A DNA stretch of 64,000 nt from positions 1,512,538-1,576,537 of the forward strand of contig NC_061067.1 of assembly GCF_021917145.1 (NCBI RefSeq). The letters are read 5' to 3'. Source of the DNA: Hypomesus transpacificus (taxonomy: Eukaryota; Chordata; Actinopteri; Osmeriformes; Osmeridae). The stretch's first letter is position 1. Each line of letters opens with the position of its first letter. A program made the translations under genes and the position numbers. Below, piece after piece: positions 37,640 to 49,475 of this stretch. A model generated the notes under the pieces. The model was not told the DNA's origin, did not search any database, and saw only the letters and a list, made by a program, of their open reading frames with translations.

Positions 37640-40085
37640 AACACTTCCCTGAACACCAGAGGGCCAACACGTCTATACAGAATACAGTCTAGGATAGTAG
37701 ATCTCCCTTCCTCTCCCTCAATCACAGTTGCCCTCTTGGTAAATATCTCTCTCTTAAACACACACACCAGGTTTAAGAATTATTTATTTTTGTAAGAAAG
37801 TTTGTAAAGGTTTAGAAAATATGTATTTTAAAAAGGTTAGAAAAAAGGTAGAAAAAATATTAAAAAAAAAAAAAAACATTTAAAAAGGCTGCAAAATCTT
37901 ATTTTTAATTTTAAGGTTCTAAAAAATTATGAAGACTTCTGTACTCTGCTTTACTCTGTTTTATGCCTCTCTTTCCCCTCTCCTCTCCTTTCACTGTGTG
38001 TGAAACAAGTTTCAAAAGGTTGAAAAACTATTTTCGTAAAAAAGTCACAACGGCCACAAACCTACCAAGTAACACACACCAGATTATGCGCACACCCGGT
38101 GGCACACACCAGATAACATACACTAGGTAATACACACCCCAGGTAACACACCAAATAGCACACACCAAGGAACAGACACACGCACACACACCAGGGGCAC
38201 CCTCCTTCCTGGTCATCCCTGATTGGAGGAGACAAACAGGTCAAGCATGATTAACTACCTGAAGGGGTCATTATTGATTTCACCTAGAAGACATTTAGAA
38301 CCAATTCAACCTCTCAACATCTCAATCACACACACACACACACACACACAGACATCAAGAGCCTTTCCCATCTCCCCGCCCACCCTTTCTGTCTCTCTTG
38401 ATCACAAACTCTCTATCCTCCTTTTGCACACTCACACACTCACACACACACTCCAACCTCCTCCCCCTGGGTCCTCCTACCTGACCTCCTGATGTGGAGT
38501 TGCCCTCTTCAGGAAATCGAGGCTGCGCGTTCCAGATGGCCTCCTATCGATCCAGCCCTTTGGTGGGTCAAGCAGGGAGTGTTTACAAAGGGCCAGACTG
38601 GATGTCGCTGAGCTAGTGAAACGTCACACAAGCTAACACAAGCTTCTATTTTTGTTTTCTTGCCTTGTGACTTCCCTTCTGTTTCTCACCTCACTTTAAT
38701 GGGTAGGAACAACCTATCTTGTTTCTCAAACATGTATTTACTTATTATTATTTTCCCACCTTAAGTACTCACAAGGGGCAATTCTAGGATCAGACCTTTA
38801 GGGGTCAGCTTCCAATGAGAATGTGACATGAATACAGTGCCTTGCAAAAGTGCTAAACCCCCTTGCTAATAAATCCTTAATTTCACTGGATAACAATTAA
38901 TACATGCATTTATTATAATGCAAATTATTGAATGAATGAAAAAAACAAGGATTTCCCTTTTTTCCATGGGCTACTGGCATCAAATGATAATGAACTATAA
39001 TAAAGTTTATGTTTTTATTATTATTATTTTTAGGGGTACTGAGATTACATTTAGGGGTTAGAGTTTAGGGTTGCTTGAGAGCACACCTGAAAAGGATATA
39101 AAATCGCCACTGCTACTCCCTCAATTTTTGCACTACACTGTGTCAAAATGTGCGTCTTGTTCCCGAAGATTCCTTCGGAAGGTTTAGGCGTTAATTTAGG
39201 TTTTGTGGCGAAAAGTGAAGCTAATGGTAGCTAACTAGCAAGCCACGGACGCATTTACCTACAGTAGAACATGAGTTCAATAGCTTGTTGAGCGATAGAT
39301 AAAACTGCAAAAACGTAACTGCAGAAACGCAACAGACACAGGCCAGGGTGCTAACTTCTTTTGTAGAGCTAGCTATGTTTCCAGGCTGTCATTTCAACAC
39401 CCTGTATTTTCGCCCTTCATAGGCTACTGGTTAGCTCTTGCAATCCCACACAGCATCATTTAGCTATCTCAGCTGAACAAGTTAGTTTTACTTACCCGGG
39501 GTCTGGGGGTCAGGTCTGAAGCTTGGAGCGAGCAACATAGTAGCTACATCATTACTACATCCAGCTAGGATGTGCTCTTCAGTCGTTGATAGTGATAATC
39601 CAGTTATCCAAAGCACCGGGTGTAGTGGTAGCAATGAGTATAGAAACACCAGTTAGCAACCAGTTAGCTAATACTTGGTCAGTTCTGTTTTCTCTATTTG
39701 TGCGCTGTTGAGCTAGTACTGTGGTGGAACTGATATATTATTAAAGCAATAAACCACGTGAGGGGCATCAAATGATGATCAAAGTCCTGTAGAGCAAATG
39801 ATGCCGGTCCGAAAGATGGAACACCAGAAGCCAAGACAGTTTTTCTTACTTACAGCGCGGACAGTCGGTCACATGACACCAAAGTCTTCAGACAGGGACG
39901 TTGTTACTGACACAATCATCGCTAGATGGCGCTTCTTGCATATAGCTTTTTTTTTCTTGCGTAGAGAAATGGCAAACTCGGAATAGGAAATTGCCTTGTC
40001 AATCTGTCATTCATTTTCGATAGTCGTGATTATTTTATCATTACAATGTTTGTTGTCTAAACCTTCAATCATTCAACAAAATGTA
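37640..40085. other. Gene-free stretch
   Basis: A-rich at 37780-37930, CA runs at 38319-38350 and 38430-38450, a Tc1-like end at 38835; the rest is unique sequence with no exon seen. Confidence 0.55.
38835..38880. mobile_element. Tc1/mariner-like terminal repeat fragment
   Basis: CAGTGCCTTGCAAAAGTGCT followed by ACCCCCTTG resembles the outer end of fish Tc1-like transposons. I see no matching opposite end, so this is a remnant. Confidence 0.55.
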
Positions 40086-40093
40086 AGTTATTG

Positions 40094-40279
40094 CAAGGCC
40101 GTAGCCATGGAGTCAACATTGGGGGGGACGAATATTTTTTTTTAAATGATAATTTCGGACTGCGTGCCTGGTTGCCTGTCGTAGGGTAGCACATTTATAT
40201 TTCTATATCAAAATATTGGGGGGGACATTTTGACCAGATTTGAATATTGGGGGGGATGTGTATTATGATTACGGCCTTG
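40094..40279. mobile_element. hAT-like miniature transposon with 8-bp target duplication
   Basis: A 186-bp element with terminal inverted repeats CAAGGCCGTA and TACGGCCTTG. It is flanked on both sides by the same 8 bp, AGTTATTG (40086-40093 and 40280-40287), the duplication size of hAT transposons. It has no coding capacity and contains three GGGGGGGAC-type runs. Confidence 0.85.
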
Positions 40280-40509
40280 AGTTATTGGCTAAAGGATATC
40301 ACACACGTTTTGGTTTAGACTGCAATTGGTTTATCAATAAGTAGCCCCGGACATTATCAACATTTTATAGGCTGACTGATTCTTGCATTGTTGTCCCCCC
40401 AGTAAGTATAAACACACAGGGACATTGTAGACATTCAATGGTTTAGATCCAGTTATCTTCACAAAACATGTATTCTTCTATTTATCTATCATCTATCCAT
40501 CCATCCGCC

Positions 40510-40517
<8 letters not shown>

Positions 40518-40570
<53 letters not shown>
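40518..40570. repeat. (CT)n microsatellite
   Basis: Over 50 bp of CT between CCATCC repeats and a CCCTCT end. Confidence 0.95.
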
Positions 40571-40574
<4 letters not shown>

Positions 40575-41045
40575 TCTTGTTCATACATGTACTGTATGTG
40601 GTATCTACATGTATACTGTGTGTGGGCATATGTGAGGATGCGTACAAGCTTATGACAGTGTGTGTGTGTGTGTGTGTCGCAGGGGTAATTATGAGTAGGG
40701 GGGAGAGATCAAAGGAGGCACATTACACTCTACGTCTCCATGTTCTGCTGGTGGTGTGTGTGATCTCCTCAGGGCTTTGATACAGTAAGCTCTTTCCCTT
40801 AATGTTGCACGGATAAAAATACTACAGCATGTAATCTGGCATTTATCCTTGGAGAGAAGGAGCCCTGAATGTGACACATGTCAGGAGGAAGAAATAAAGG
40901 AGGGGGGGAGGGGGGGAGATAAGTGGAGGGGTGGAGAGTGAAAGAGAGAGAGAACGAGGGAGAGGGTGAGAGAGAGGGAGAAAGTTGGAGAAAGACGAGA
41001 AAGGGAGAGAAAGAGTAAGAGAAAGTGCTTGGTCCACTGGTCCTC

Positions 41046-41312
41046 TCCTCCCAGACTCCAATGGAGGACCAGTGGGAGGGGGGGTCTGGTGGGAGGGGGG
41101 TCTGGTGGGAGAGGGGTCTGGTGGGAGAGGGGTCTGGTGGGAGAGGGGTCTGGTGGGAGAGGGGTCTGGTGGGAGGGCCAGGGTGGAGCTAGCAGCTCTC
41201 TGTAGCAGGTGTTTAGGGTAGGGTGGAGCTAGCAGGTCTCTGTAGGTGTTTAGCTTTAGCTTGGTAGTACAGCTGCAAACAGGATCCAGGATGGTGAGCG
41301 GGGTGTGTGTGC
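41046..41312. repeat. Segmental duplicate copy A, with internal 17-mer expansion
   Basis: Copy of the sequence at 50388-50591, about 9.3 kb away and in the same orientation. Within it, 41081-41176 is a 17-bp array of about six units containing GGGGTCTGGTGGGAGAG. The partner lies in the predicted 3' UTR of the ptgds-like gene, so this may be the relic of a second lipocalin gene or a duplicated flank. I found no lipocalin exon next to it. Confidence 0.88.
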
Positions 41313-41986
41313 ATGTGTGTGTGTGTGAGAGAGAGAGAGAACATGTGGTGTTTTTATTCCAGACTTCATCAAAGATCTGTTATTCTTTGCTCCACTGTTG
41401 GAGGAATGGTTTCATTCATTATGATAAATGAATTCAGTGGCGTCATGGCGAACCAGCGGATGAAGAAAATCCTAGAAAAATCCTAAGAGAAGGCTCTTTG
41501 TATGTGTGCTTTTGTGTTAGTGTATGTGTGTGTGTATGTGTGAGAAAGAGAATGTGTGTACTTTAATACGAGTGTGTGTGTGTGCTGTAATTGGAAGTAG
41601 CTGGAGGATTTACATCTCCTGCTTATTACGAGAGGGGGGGTGTTACCCTTTCCAGCTTTTCTCTAGTGACAACAGCACCATCTAGTGGTGTACAGGCAGA
41701 GAACAGGGGTAATTAACCCTGGATGTGTGACAATATGGAGCTTGAAGATACCTTGAATTATATTTGTATTGAACAATCATGGGTAAATGCCACATTCATG
41801 AAGTTAGAAAACTTAAATTCAAACCTAACTATAAAGTTTTTCCCTCCGATTTATGTTTATTATTATCATCGCTTCACAAAATCTCCTCTAATAAAAAAGT
41901 GTTAAACTTCTCGTATAATAGAACAATTTCTATCTAAATTGTAAAATATTGTTTCTGTTTATCGATGTTTCTTCTTTAATGTTTCG

Positions 41987-42022
<36 letters not shown>

Positions 42023-42167
42023 AAATCTGCTATTAATAAATACATTGATTTATTTTTTATACCCTGGGTGTGTTTCCATTCCCTCCCACAGCATGAGCAC
42101 GAGACACGATGAAGCTGTTACTATCGGCATGGAAACAAGAAGTCTGAAATGCTAAATGTCCCAGCAT

Positions 42168-42233
42168 GCAGTAGCAGAGTGGTGGAATCCCACACCTCAG
42201 GACTGTGTTCATGAAGTTTATTTCCTGGTCTCG
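42168..42233 (+). repeat. Diverged 65-bp repeat, copy 1
   Basis: Begins GCAGTAGCAGAGTGGTGGAA and ends TTTATTTCCTGGTCTC. The partner at 44382-44446 differs at about 11 of 65 positions by my count. Confidence 0.7.
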
Positions 42234-42431
42234 TAAGAGTCTTGTGTGAGTCTCCATAAACCACCGGAAACGACAGCTAGCCGTGTTTGAACCACGATCT
42301 GGTCCCTGTGACAGTAACCAGAGATGGCAAAAGTACATCACATCATTCACTCGCCGAGCCTGTTAACACAGCTGGCTGGAGGAGAGAGGTAGGAGGCTGG
42401 GGAGAGAACAGCCAGCAACACCAGCCCTGAC

Positions 42432-42741
42432 AAACACACACTCACCTGACACACACACACCTGACAAACACACACCTGACAAACACACATTCACCTGACA
42501 AACACACACACCTGACAAACACACACACCTGACAAACACACACACCTGACAAACACACACCTGACAAACACACACACCTGACAAACACACACACCTGACA
42601 AACACACACACCTGACAAACACACACACAAACACACACTCACCTGACAAACACACACTCACCTGACAAACACACACCTGACAAACACACACTCACCTGAC
42701 AAACACACACACCTGACAAACACACTCACCTGACAAACACA
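42432..42741. repeat. 17-bp minisatellite ACACACACCTGACAAAC, about 17 copies
   Basis: CA-rich units of 15-19 bp, each with CCTGACAAAC, some with CTCACCTGAC. Confidence 0.92.
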
Positions 42742-43527
42742 CGCAGATCATTGGTGCTGGGCAGAGAGGCAAAAGTCTCCCAATAGACATATCGGTTTCT
42801 TCCCATATCCACATTAGACATGCTCTGGTGGGGCTCTGTTCAGTAGGCTACACACCGAAATAGTTTACTTCCTGGTATGGTATGAAGTCCCACCCACTGC
42901 ATGACTCCTGTCAGAATCCAGGAATAGATTGAACTCTATAAGTAGAGTTCAGTGTTTCTCTCATCTCAAGGGTGTAGGTTTGCATAGGATCCATGGACTA
43001 GTCACCACCAAAGTTTGGGAAAGACACAATTGTCCCAACCAACATTTTGTTATTTTTCGAAAAAAGTATTTTGCAAAATATATTTGCAAACCTCATTCGT
43101 ATTATTATCTGTAGTATGTTTGTCGCCCAGAACAGTGAAAAATACATTTCCAAGTTAACTAATGCGCCCTCGAGATAAGATTATGTCATTTAATTGGCTG
43201 AAGTGGCAGAGCCTGAAACACTTATGACTTGCAGAAAGAGAGCTGGCAGTAGTCTGACACGGTAAGCTACTAAATACGCCAGAAAATAATAAAGCACAAT
43301 ATTAGTATTTCGTTTGGTCTCAGCATTGATAGTTTTGAGCCTTTTGTGCTTTGTATATAGGAAAATTACACCCAAAAAGAAGAGAGATATCAGAAATGTT
43401 TTCACCACCCCAGATTAAGTAATTATTAGTAAGCTATCAAGAAGGTCGATTGCAAACCTGCTAGCCTCATAAAGTTGTTAATGTAGTACAGTGATTTGCT
43501 GTCACATTAAAACATGACGTTTTATGT

Positions 43528-43795
43528 AACATTTACATTTATTCATTTAGCAGACGCTTTTATCACAAGCGACTTCCAAGAGAGAGCTTTACAAAGAGCA
43601 TAGGTCACTGATAATAACAACAAGATAGCCCCAAAGTATTTCGGGTAGCCAAAACAAGAAGCACACATTGTGAACAACCAAAAAATAAGTGCCAAAGAGA
43701 AGAACCATAAGAGCATGTAGTTAAGCAAGTTACAATTAAACAACATGAATCTTTAAGTGCAAGTGTACCTGTAGAAAAAGCAAGTAACTGACATG
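43528..43795 (-). mobile_element. Dispersed repeat copy 2, with SINE tail
   Basis: Matches 12354-12610 along about 250 bp. Read on the - strand it ends with GGAAGTCGCTTGTGATAAAA and GCGTCTGCTAAATGAATAAA. Shared body strings include AGAGAGAGCTTTACAAAG, GTCACTGATAATAACAA and AAGAACCATAAGAGCATGTA. Confidence 0.85.
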
Positions 43796-44381
43796 TATAC
43801 ATCTGTGATATAAATAAACTTTATAAGCGAAACTGAAGGTGTCAGAATAATTGCAAAACACGCATCAAAGTTGTCGTGTGTGAGTCTGGCCAAGTATGAA
43901 ATAGTTGTGTGGTCATTAGAACCCGTGCAGTTGCTCTTGAGAAAATGAGCTCGGCTACACAGCCGGCAGTTCGCGAATCGGCCTCACGGTACTTTGATCG
44001 CCAACACAGTGACCTAGCCCCAGCGCCGTCTCAAGTCGGACAAAAGGTCTAACAGAATTCACTGTTTCAAATCAGCCGACTGCAGTGCTGCATGAAGTCA
44101 GTCGATATCGAATGCACCTTAAGTCAGAGTCACATGACCTGTCACCAGCAGGAGGTCACATGACACAGTCCCTTTACTCCAGCTGGGCTCCTGATGTCAC
44201 TTCTCTCAAGGATTCTCCAACTGAAACAGCATGTTGAATGTGAAACACGGCCAGCAGGGGGCGCTAGTGTCCTGTGTCCACAGGCTCTGGGTCGTCCACA
44301 TCCTGCTGTGGAAGGATGTCAGGAACACACAGGAGAGAAATGGGCGTGGAGATGAGAAGTATGATGTACATCCACCATCAA

Positions 44382-44446
44382 GCAGTAGCAGAGAGGTGGA
44401 ATGTCATATTTCAGGATTGTGCCGATGTAGTTTATTTCCTGGTCTC
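44382..44446 (+). repeat. Diverged 65-bp repeat, copy 2
   Basis: Begins GCAGTAGCAGAGAGGTGGAA and ends TTTATTTCCTGGTCTC; about 360 bp upstream of the TRIM start codon. Partner at 42168-42233. Confidence 0.7.
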
Positions 44447-44802
44447 TCAAAACCCAGTCCTCACTGACTTACCTCTCAGAAAGCAGGAAACAAAGTTTAG
44501 TGTTGTCACACCTGTGTCTGTAATAATCTTCACCAAGCAGCACTGAGTTGAACCCAGTGCCGGTCCAACCACATTTGGTGCCCAAGGCAAGGTTTACCTA
44601 CACCGCCCCAAGACCCTGAGACTCGACGCTCTGCTCACACTGAGAGGAGAGAGACAAACTGCTACAGGAGGAATACTATCATCAACAGAGACCGCACTGC
44701 TGACTGAGAGCGCACTGCTGACTGTATAAGTGAGTTTACTAAATACAACTCAAAAGTAATCTCCACACTACGTTCTACGGGAGGGTGTGACTGGGTGAGT
44801 AA

Positions 44803-47800
44803 ATGGCGTCCAGCTTGTTTTGCCCCGAAGAGGATCTCTCCTGTCCTGTGTGTCGTGACATCTTTACAGACCCTGTCCTCCTGCGATGTAGCCACAGCTT
44901 CTGTAAAGCCTGTCTGCAGGAATACTGGAAACACAAAGAATCACTGGAATGTCCAGTCTGTAGGAGAAGATCTTCTAAACTAGAGTCACCATGTAACCTG
45001 GTCCTGAAGAACCTGTGTGAGTCCTTCTTACAGGAGAGAGGTCAGAGAGCTTCAGCAGGGTCTGAGGTGCTGTGCAGTCTGCACAGGGAGAAACTCAAGC
45101 TCTACTGTCTGCAGGATAAACAAATAGTGTGTTTGGTGTGTCAGAACAGACAACACAAAAACCATGACTGCAGACCCATAGATGAAGCTGCACAGGATCA
45201 CAAGGTATGATGACTTAGTACTAGAACATATATTGTATGTTGGTATCAGAATACTGTATACAGTAAATAATGTATATATGTTTTGTTTACTGTATGTGAT
45301 GTATGACGTTCCATAATTATATCACAACTTCCTGGCTGTTCTTCAAGTTTTTTGTCAGAGAGACATGTCTCAGAAATAGCTGGTCAAATGAGAGGATATC
45401 AACTTTCCTTCAAACGTTTTGTTTCATTCCAGGAGGAACTCCAGTCTGCTCTGAAGTCCTTAAAGATGAAGCTGGAGGTCTTTTATGAAGTGAAAAAAAA
45501 CTGTGATCAAACAGCAGGACACATTAAGGTATATATGTGGGTTGATAGTATTTCACTATCTAAAACATAATGTATTATTTATTTCTGATAAAGATTGTGA
45601 TTTTTAGTAGGACAGGGGTGTGGTGAGAGGGGGGGCGAAGGGGGTGGATTCAGTGGAAAGAGGCCTCAGCCAACTATCACTTTCGACGTCATACTGTGAA
45701 CATGCAAATCACTGTTGACGGCTCACTGTGAACATGCAAATCACTGTTGACGGCTCACTGTGAACATGCAAATCACTGTTGACGGCTCACTGTGAACATG
45801 CAAATCACTGTTGACGGCTCACTGTGAACATGCAAATCACTGTTGACGGCTCACTGTGAACATGCAAATCACTGTTGACGGCTCACTGTGAACATGCAAA
45901 TCACTGTTGACGGCTCACTGTGAACATGCAAATCACTGTTGACGGCTCACTGTGAACATGCAAATCACTGTTGACGGCTCACTGTGAACATGCAAATCAC
46001 TGTTGACGGCTCACTGTGAACATGCAAATCACTGTTGACGGCTCACTGTGAACATGCAAATCACTGTTGACGGCTCACTGTGAACATGCAAATCACTGTT
46101 GACGGCTCACTGTGAACATGCAAATCACTGTTGACGGCTCACTGTGAACATGCAAATCACTGTTGACGGCTCACTGTGAACATGCAAATCACTGTTGACG
46201 GCTCACTGTGAACATGCAAATCACTGTTGACGGCTTGACTGGGATATGTTCTGTCCTGCCTCCAATAGTAGGGAGTCAGATGGCTAAGCGGTTAGGGAAT
46301 CGGACTAGTAATGAAGGTTGCCAGATTGATTCCCGGCCATGGCAAATGACGTTGTGTCCTTGGGCAAGGCACTTCACCCTACTTGCCTCGGGATGAATGT
46401 CCCTGTACTTACTGTAAGTCGCTCTGGATAAGAGTGTCTGCTGAATGACTAAATGTAAATGTAAATAGTCTGGATGAGCTCACGGAGGCTGTGACCTCGT
46501 GTATCAGCTTCTGTGAGGACTGCTGTATACCAACACACACCAGGGTGAGCTACAACAACGACAAACCCTGGTTTTCAGCAAAACTCAGAAGGCTGAGGCT
46601 GGAGAAAGAGGCCGCGTTCAGGAGTGGGGACAAGGGCAGGTTCAAGGAGTCAAAGAACAGGTTTAGCAAGGCGGTGAGAGAGGCTAAACGACTGTACTCA
46701 GAGAGACTCGAACATCAATTCTCTGCTAATGACTCTGCTTCCGTCTGAGTGCACTGACCAGCTGTCTCCAGTGTTCACCTACATCTTTAACACCTCCCTG
46801 GAGACATGCCATGTGCCAGCCTGTCTCAAGTCCTCCACCATCATCCCTGTGCCCAAAAAGCCCAGGCCAACAGGACTTAATGACTACAGACCCATCGCCC
46901 AGACCTCTGTGGTAATGAAGTCTTTCGAGCGCTTGGTGTTGGCACACCTTAAATCCATCACATCCATTTTAGCAGCTCTTTGAATCACTAAAATGTAGGG
47001 CTTTAAAGGTGACCCTTTAATGATGACCCTTACATAATTTAACCTAAAAGACCTTTCCAAAAATGGGTTTGGTGTTGTTGCACGACAAAGTCTTTTTAAC
47101 ATCCAAACCTGCCATTGCAGTGAGGTTTCTTTCCAAGTACAGATTCCAAGACCATTCATTATCTAAATAGACTACATCAGTGGTCAAAGTCAACAATAAA
47201 TTTGGTAGCGCACAGGCACAAACAATATTAGGGTACAGACCCACTTCTGCATTTGTTTATTCACAAACTTAAAAGATGATAATTTGCTCTGCATAAGACA
47301 TGGACTAAACAGACCTCGCTATCAGATTAGGGTTAGGGGTTTGTTGTCCTTGGGGTACATGTTCGTGGCTTGGCCTGTCGAATATTTTGGACAAAATATC
47401 TCAAAAATATTGAGTTATAGGCTACAGAGTTAAATCAGAATAAATCAATACAAATCTGGATAATTTATCACCCTAGTTGCCCACTCCAAAGATATCTGCC
47501 AGCCCGCCCTTCCAGAGCAGGCATGAACCGAGCCTAAGTTGCCTGTGTGTTTTATCTTTTTTCTTATTTTTATTTACAATAATGCTGCTTGGTGTTGGTG
47601 GCAAATTATAATTGATGTTTGTTATTTGAAGGTGTTTGCATACGCATTAGTTTGAGACTGGGTTGTCTCAGCCTCCATGGTGTGTAGATTTGACCAGTGA
47701 GTCACCAGGGCACTCTGTATATCACTGTTTTAACATTAAGAACTCTGGTCCGCTAAACCCTGTATGAACCTCTATGTCTGCAGATCCAGACCCAGCACAC

Positions 47801-49188
47801 AGAGTGGCAGATTAAGGAGGAGTTTCAGAAGCTTCACCAGTTTCTACAAGAGGAAGAGGAGGCCAGGATAGCTGTACTGAGGGAGGAGGAGAAGCAGAAG
47901 AGTCAGGTGATGAAGGAGGAGATTGAGGGGCTGAGCACAGAGATATTAACACTTTCACACACAATCAGAGCCATAGAGGAGGAGCTGAGAGCTGAAGACA
48001 TCTCATTCCTGCAGGTCAGGACTGATCTCTCTAAATTCATATGGAATGGTTGGCTGGGTGTGTTTATGAGTGTCTAACTTCATCTTCTGTATCTCCAAAG
48101 AACTACAAGGACACAGTGAAAAGGTAAGTGACCTGCCTCCTGTCTCTCTCTTGTCTGTGGTTGTGAACCCAACCCCACAGCAGCTCTGACTCCAGAATGT
48201 TCTTCCAGAGCCCAGTCCACTCTGCCAGATCCACAGCTGGTCTCAGGAGTGCTGATAGACTTGGCCAAACACCTGGGCAACCTGACCTTCAGAGTCTGGG
48301 AGAAGATGCAGGACGTTGTCACATACAGTGAGTATTAGATCATGTAGGAATATTCAATACAGTACTTACAGTATTCTGCATTACTGATCATGATCTGTCT
48401 TATCATGGTCATATCTGTGCATAGACCATCCTTAACACTACAGTACAGGCTACATACTGTAAATGACCAATGTTTCTTAATCAAATAAACTGCTCTACCA
48501 CATATATGTTATATACAACATGATCATAACATGTAGAAACCCCCTGACATCCACATACATGCTATGTAATCATTACTGGGTTTGTCATGGTGTCACCTCC
48601 TGGTGGGTGAGGGTGTAAACATCAAACACTGCATCAACACAAACCTGATCTCTCTCCTCAGCTCCTGTGACTCTGGACCCCAACACTGCCCACCCAGACC
48701 TCATCCTGTCTCAGGATCTGACCAGTGTGAGATGGAGTTATGAGGGACAACAGCTTCCTGACAATCCAGTGAGGTTTGATAATGTTGGATTGGTCCTGGG
48801 TTCTGAGGGCTTTAACTCAGGGACACACAGCTGGGATGTTGAGGTGGGAGACAGTAAATGCTGGCTCCTGGGTGTGTTAGCAGAGTCTGTCCAGAGGAAG
48901 GGAGACATAGAGGATGGATACTGGGGAATCTGGTTAAACAATGGTACATACATAGCACACTCCTCCTTAGAGGCAGGAACTGCTCTCACAGTGAGACAGA
49001 ACCCCCAGAGGATCAGAGTGCAGCTGGACTGGAACAGAGGAAAGCTGTCATTCTCTGACCCTGATAGAAACGCACACCTGCACACATTCACACACACCTT
49101 CACTGAGCGAGTCTTTCCATACATTGGTACTAACTGCACTCTCCAGTCTATGAGGATCTTACCAGTGAAGGCTTCTGTAACAGTATAA
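44803..49188 (+). CDS. TRIM-family E3 ubiquitin ligase (RING, B-box 2, coiled coil, PRY-SPRY), six coding exons
   Basis: Coding exons read as 44803-45204, 45433-45528, 47784-48014, 48101-48123, 48209-48327 and 48662-49188. All have GT-AG borders and add up to 1398 nt, or 465 residues plus stop. The C3HC4 RING uses C14, C17, C29, H31, C34, C37, C50 and C53. A B-box type 2 runs from C91 to H121. The 96, 231 and 23-nt exons are the usual coiled-coil exons of class IV TRIM genes. The last exon encodes PRY-SPRY, starting near residue 293 ([15 protein letters not shown]) and containing [11 protein letters not shown] and YWGIWL. Such proteins transfer ubiquitin in the cytosol or nucleus, and the SPRY domain selects the target; many fish members are antiviral or immune regulators. 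The closest named relatives are TRIM35/TRIM39/A33-like proteins, a family with many fish copies, so I give no symbol. The gene looks intact. Intron 2 is swollen by a minisatellite, a SINE and a LINE piece. Polyadenylation signals lie at 50037-50042 and 50276-50281. Confidence 0.9.
45693..46235 (+). repeat. 32-bp minisatellite, 17 copies, in TRIM intron 2
   Basis: Nearly perfect direct tandem repeat; each unit contains CATGCAAATCACTGTTGACG and CTCACTGTGAA. Every copy carries ATGCAAAT, the octamer bound by POU/Oct transcription factors. It lies between TRIM exons 2 and 3, directly before a SINE. Confidence 0.94.
46266..46466 (+). mobile_element. tRNA-derived SINE in TRIM intron 2
   Basis: The head has polymerase III box-like sequences, TGGCTAAGCGG (A box) and AGATTGATTCC (B box), inside a tRNA-like fold region. 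The middle contains TTGGGCAAGGCACTTCACCC, common in fish SINEs. The end has TAAGTCGCTCTGGATAAGAG and TGTCTGCTGAATG, then ATGTAAATG repeats. It sits between the 32-mer array and a LINE piece. Confidence 0.85.
46467..46985 (+). pseudogene. Decayed non-LTR retrotransposon fragment (L2/CR1-like reverse transcriptase region)
   Basis: Two out-of-frame blocks encode typical fish LINE protein: a linker with [20 protein letters not shown] and [13 protein letters not shown] sequence (46548-46710), then the start of the reverse transcriptase with [44 protein letters not shown] (46750-46965). The stretch that should join them is missing and the frame changes, so this is a dead, internally deleted copy. 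It ends near 46985. The exact clade is uncertain. Confidence 0.82.
46986..47783. other. Rest of TRIM intron 2
   Basis: About 800 bp of unique-looking AT-rich sequence between the LINE remnant and the 231-nt coiled-coil exon. I see no gene or clear repeat in it. Confidence 0.6.
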
Positions 49189-49475
49189 CAGCACAGTCAT
49201 TGTAGATGGTACCACCTCTCTCTGTAACAGTAGAACAGCACTGTCATTAGAGATGGTACCACCTCTCTCTGTAACAGTAGAACAGCATTGTCATTAGAGA
49301 TGGTACCACCTCTCTCTGTAACAGTAGAACAGCACAGTCATTAGAGATGGTACCACCTCTCTCTGTAACAGTAGAACAGCACAGTCATTAGAGATGGTAC
49401 CACCTCTCTCTGTAACAGTAGAACAGCATTGTCATTAGAGATGGTACCACCTCTCTCTGTAACAGTAGAACAGCA
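49168..49475 (+). repeat. 47-bp minisatellite, six copies plus a partial one, overlapping the TRIM stop codon
   Basis: The unit contains CTGTAACAGTAGAACAGCAC and ATGGTACCACC. The first, slightly diverged copy starts inside the last codons of the TRIM gene (Ser-Val-Thr-Val-stop) and has TATAA where later copies have TAGAA. The other copies fill the start of the 3' UTR. Confidence 0.9.

Larger units (their letters stand above)
42745..44802. other. Upstream region of the TRIM gene
   Basis: Holds the dispersed repeat 43528-43795 and the 65-bp repeat at 44382. The TRIM promoter and any non-coding first exon should lie near 44,100-44,790. No clear TATA box was found. Confidence 0.5.

Noticed and set aside
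45693..46235. CRISPR array
   Set aside because: The 32-bp repeats are contiguous with no unique spacers, and the DNA is clearly eukaryotic.
46491..46983. Functional gene from the two LINE-like frames
   Set aside because: The blocks are in different frames with a missing middle and no downstream catalytic region.
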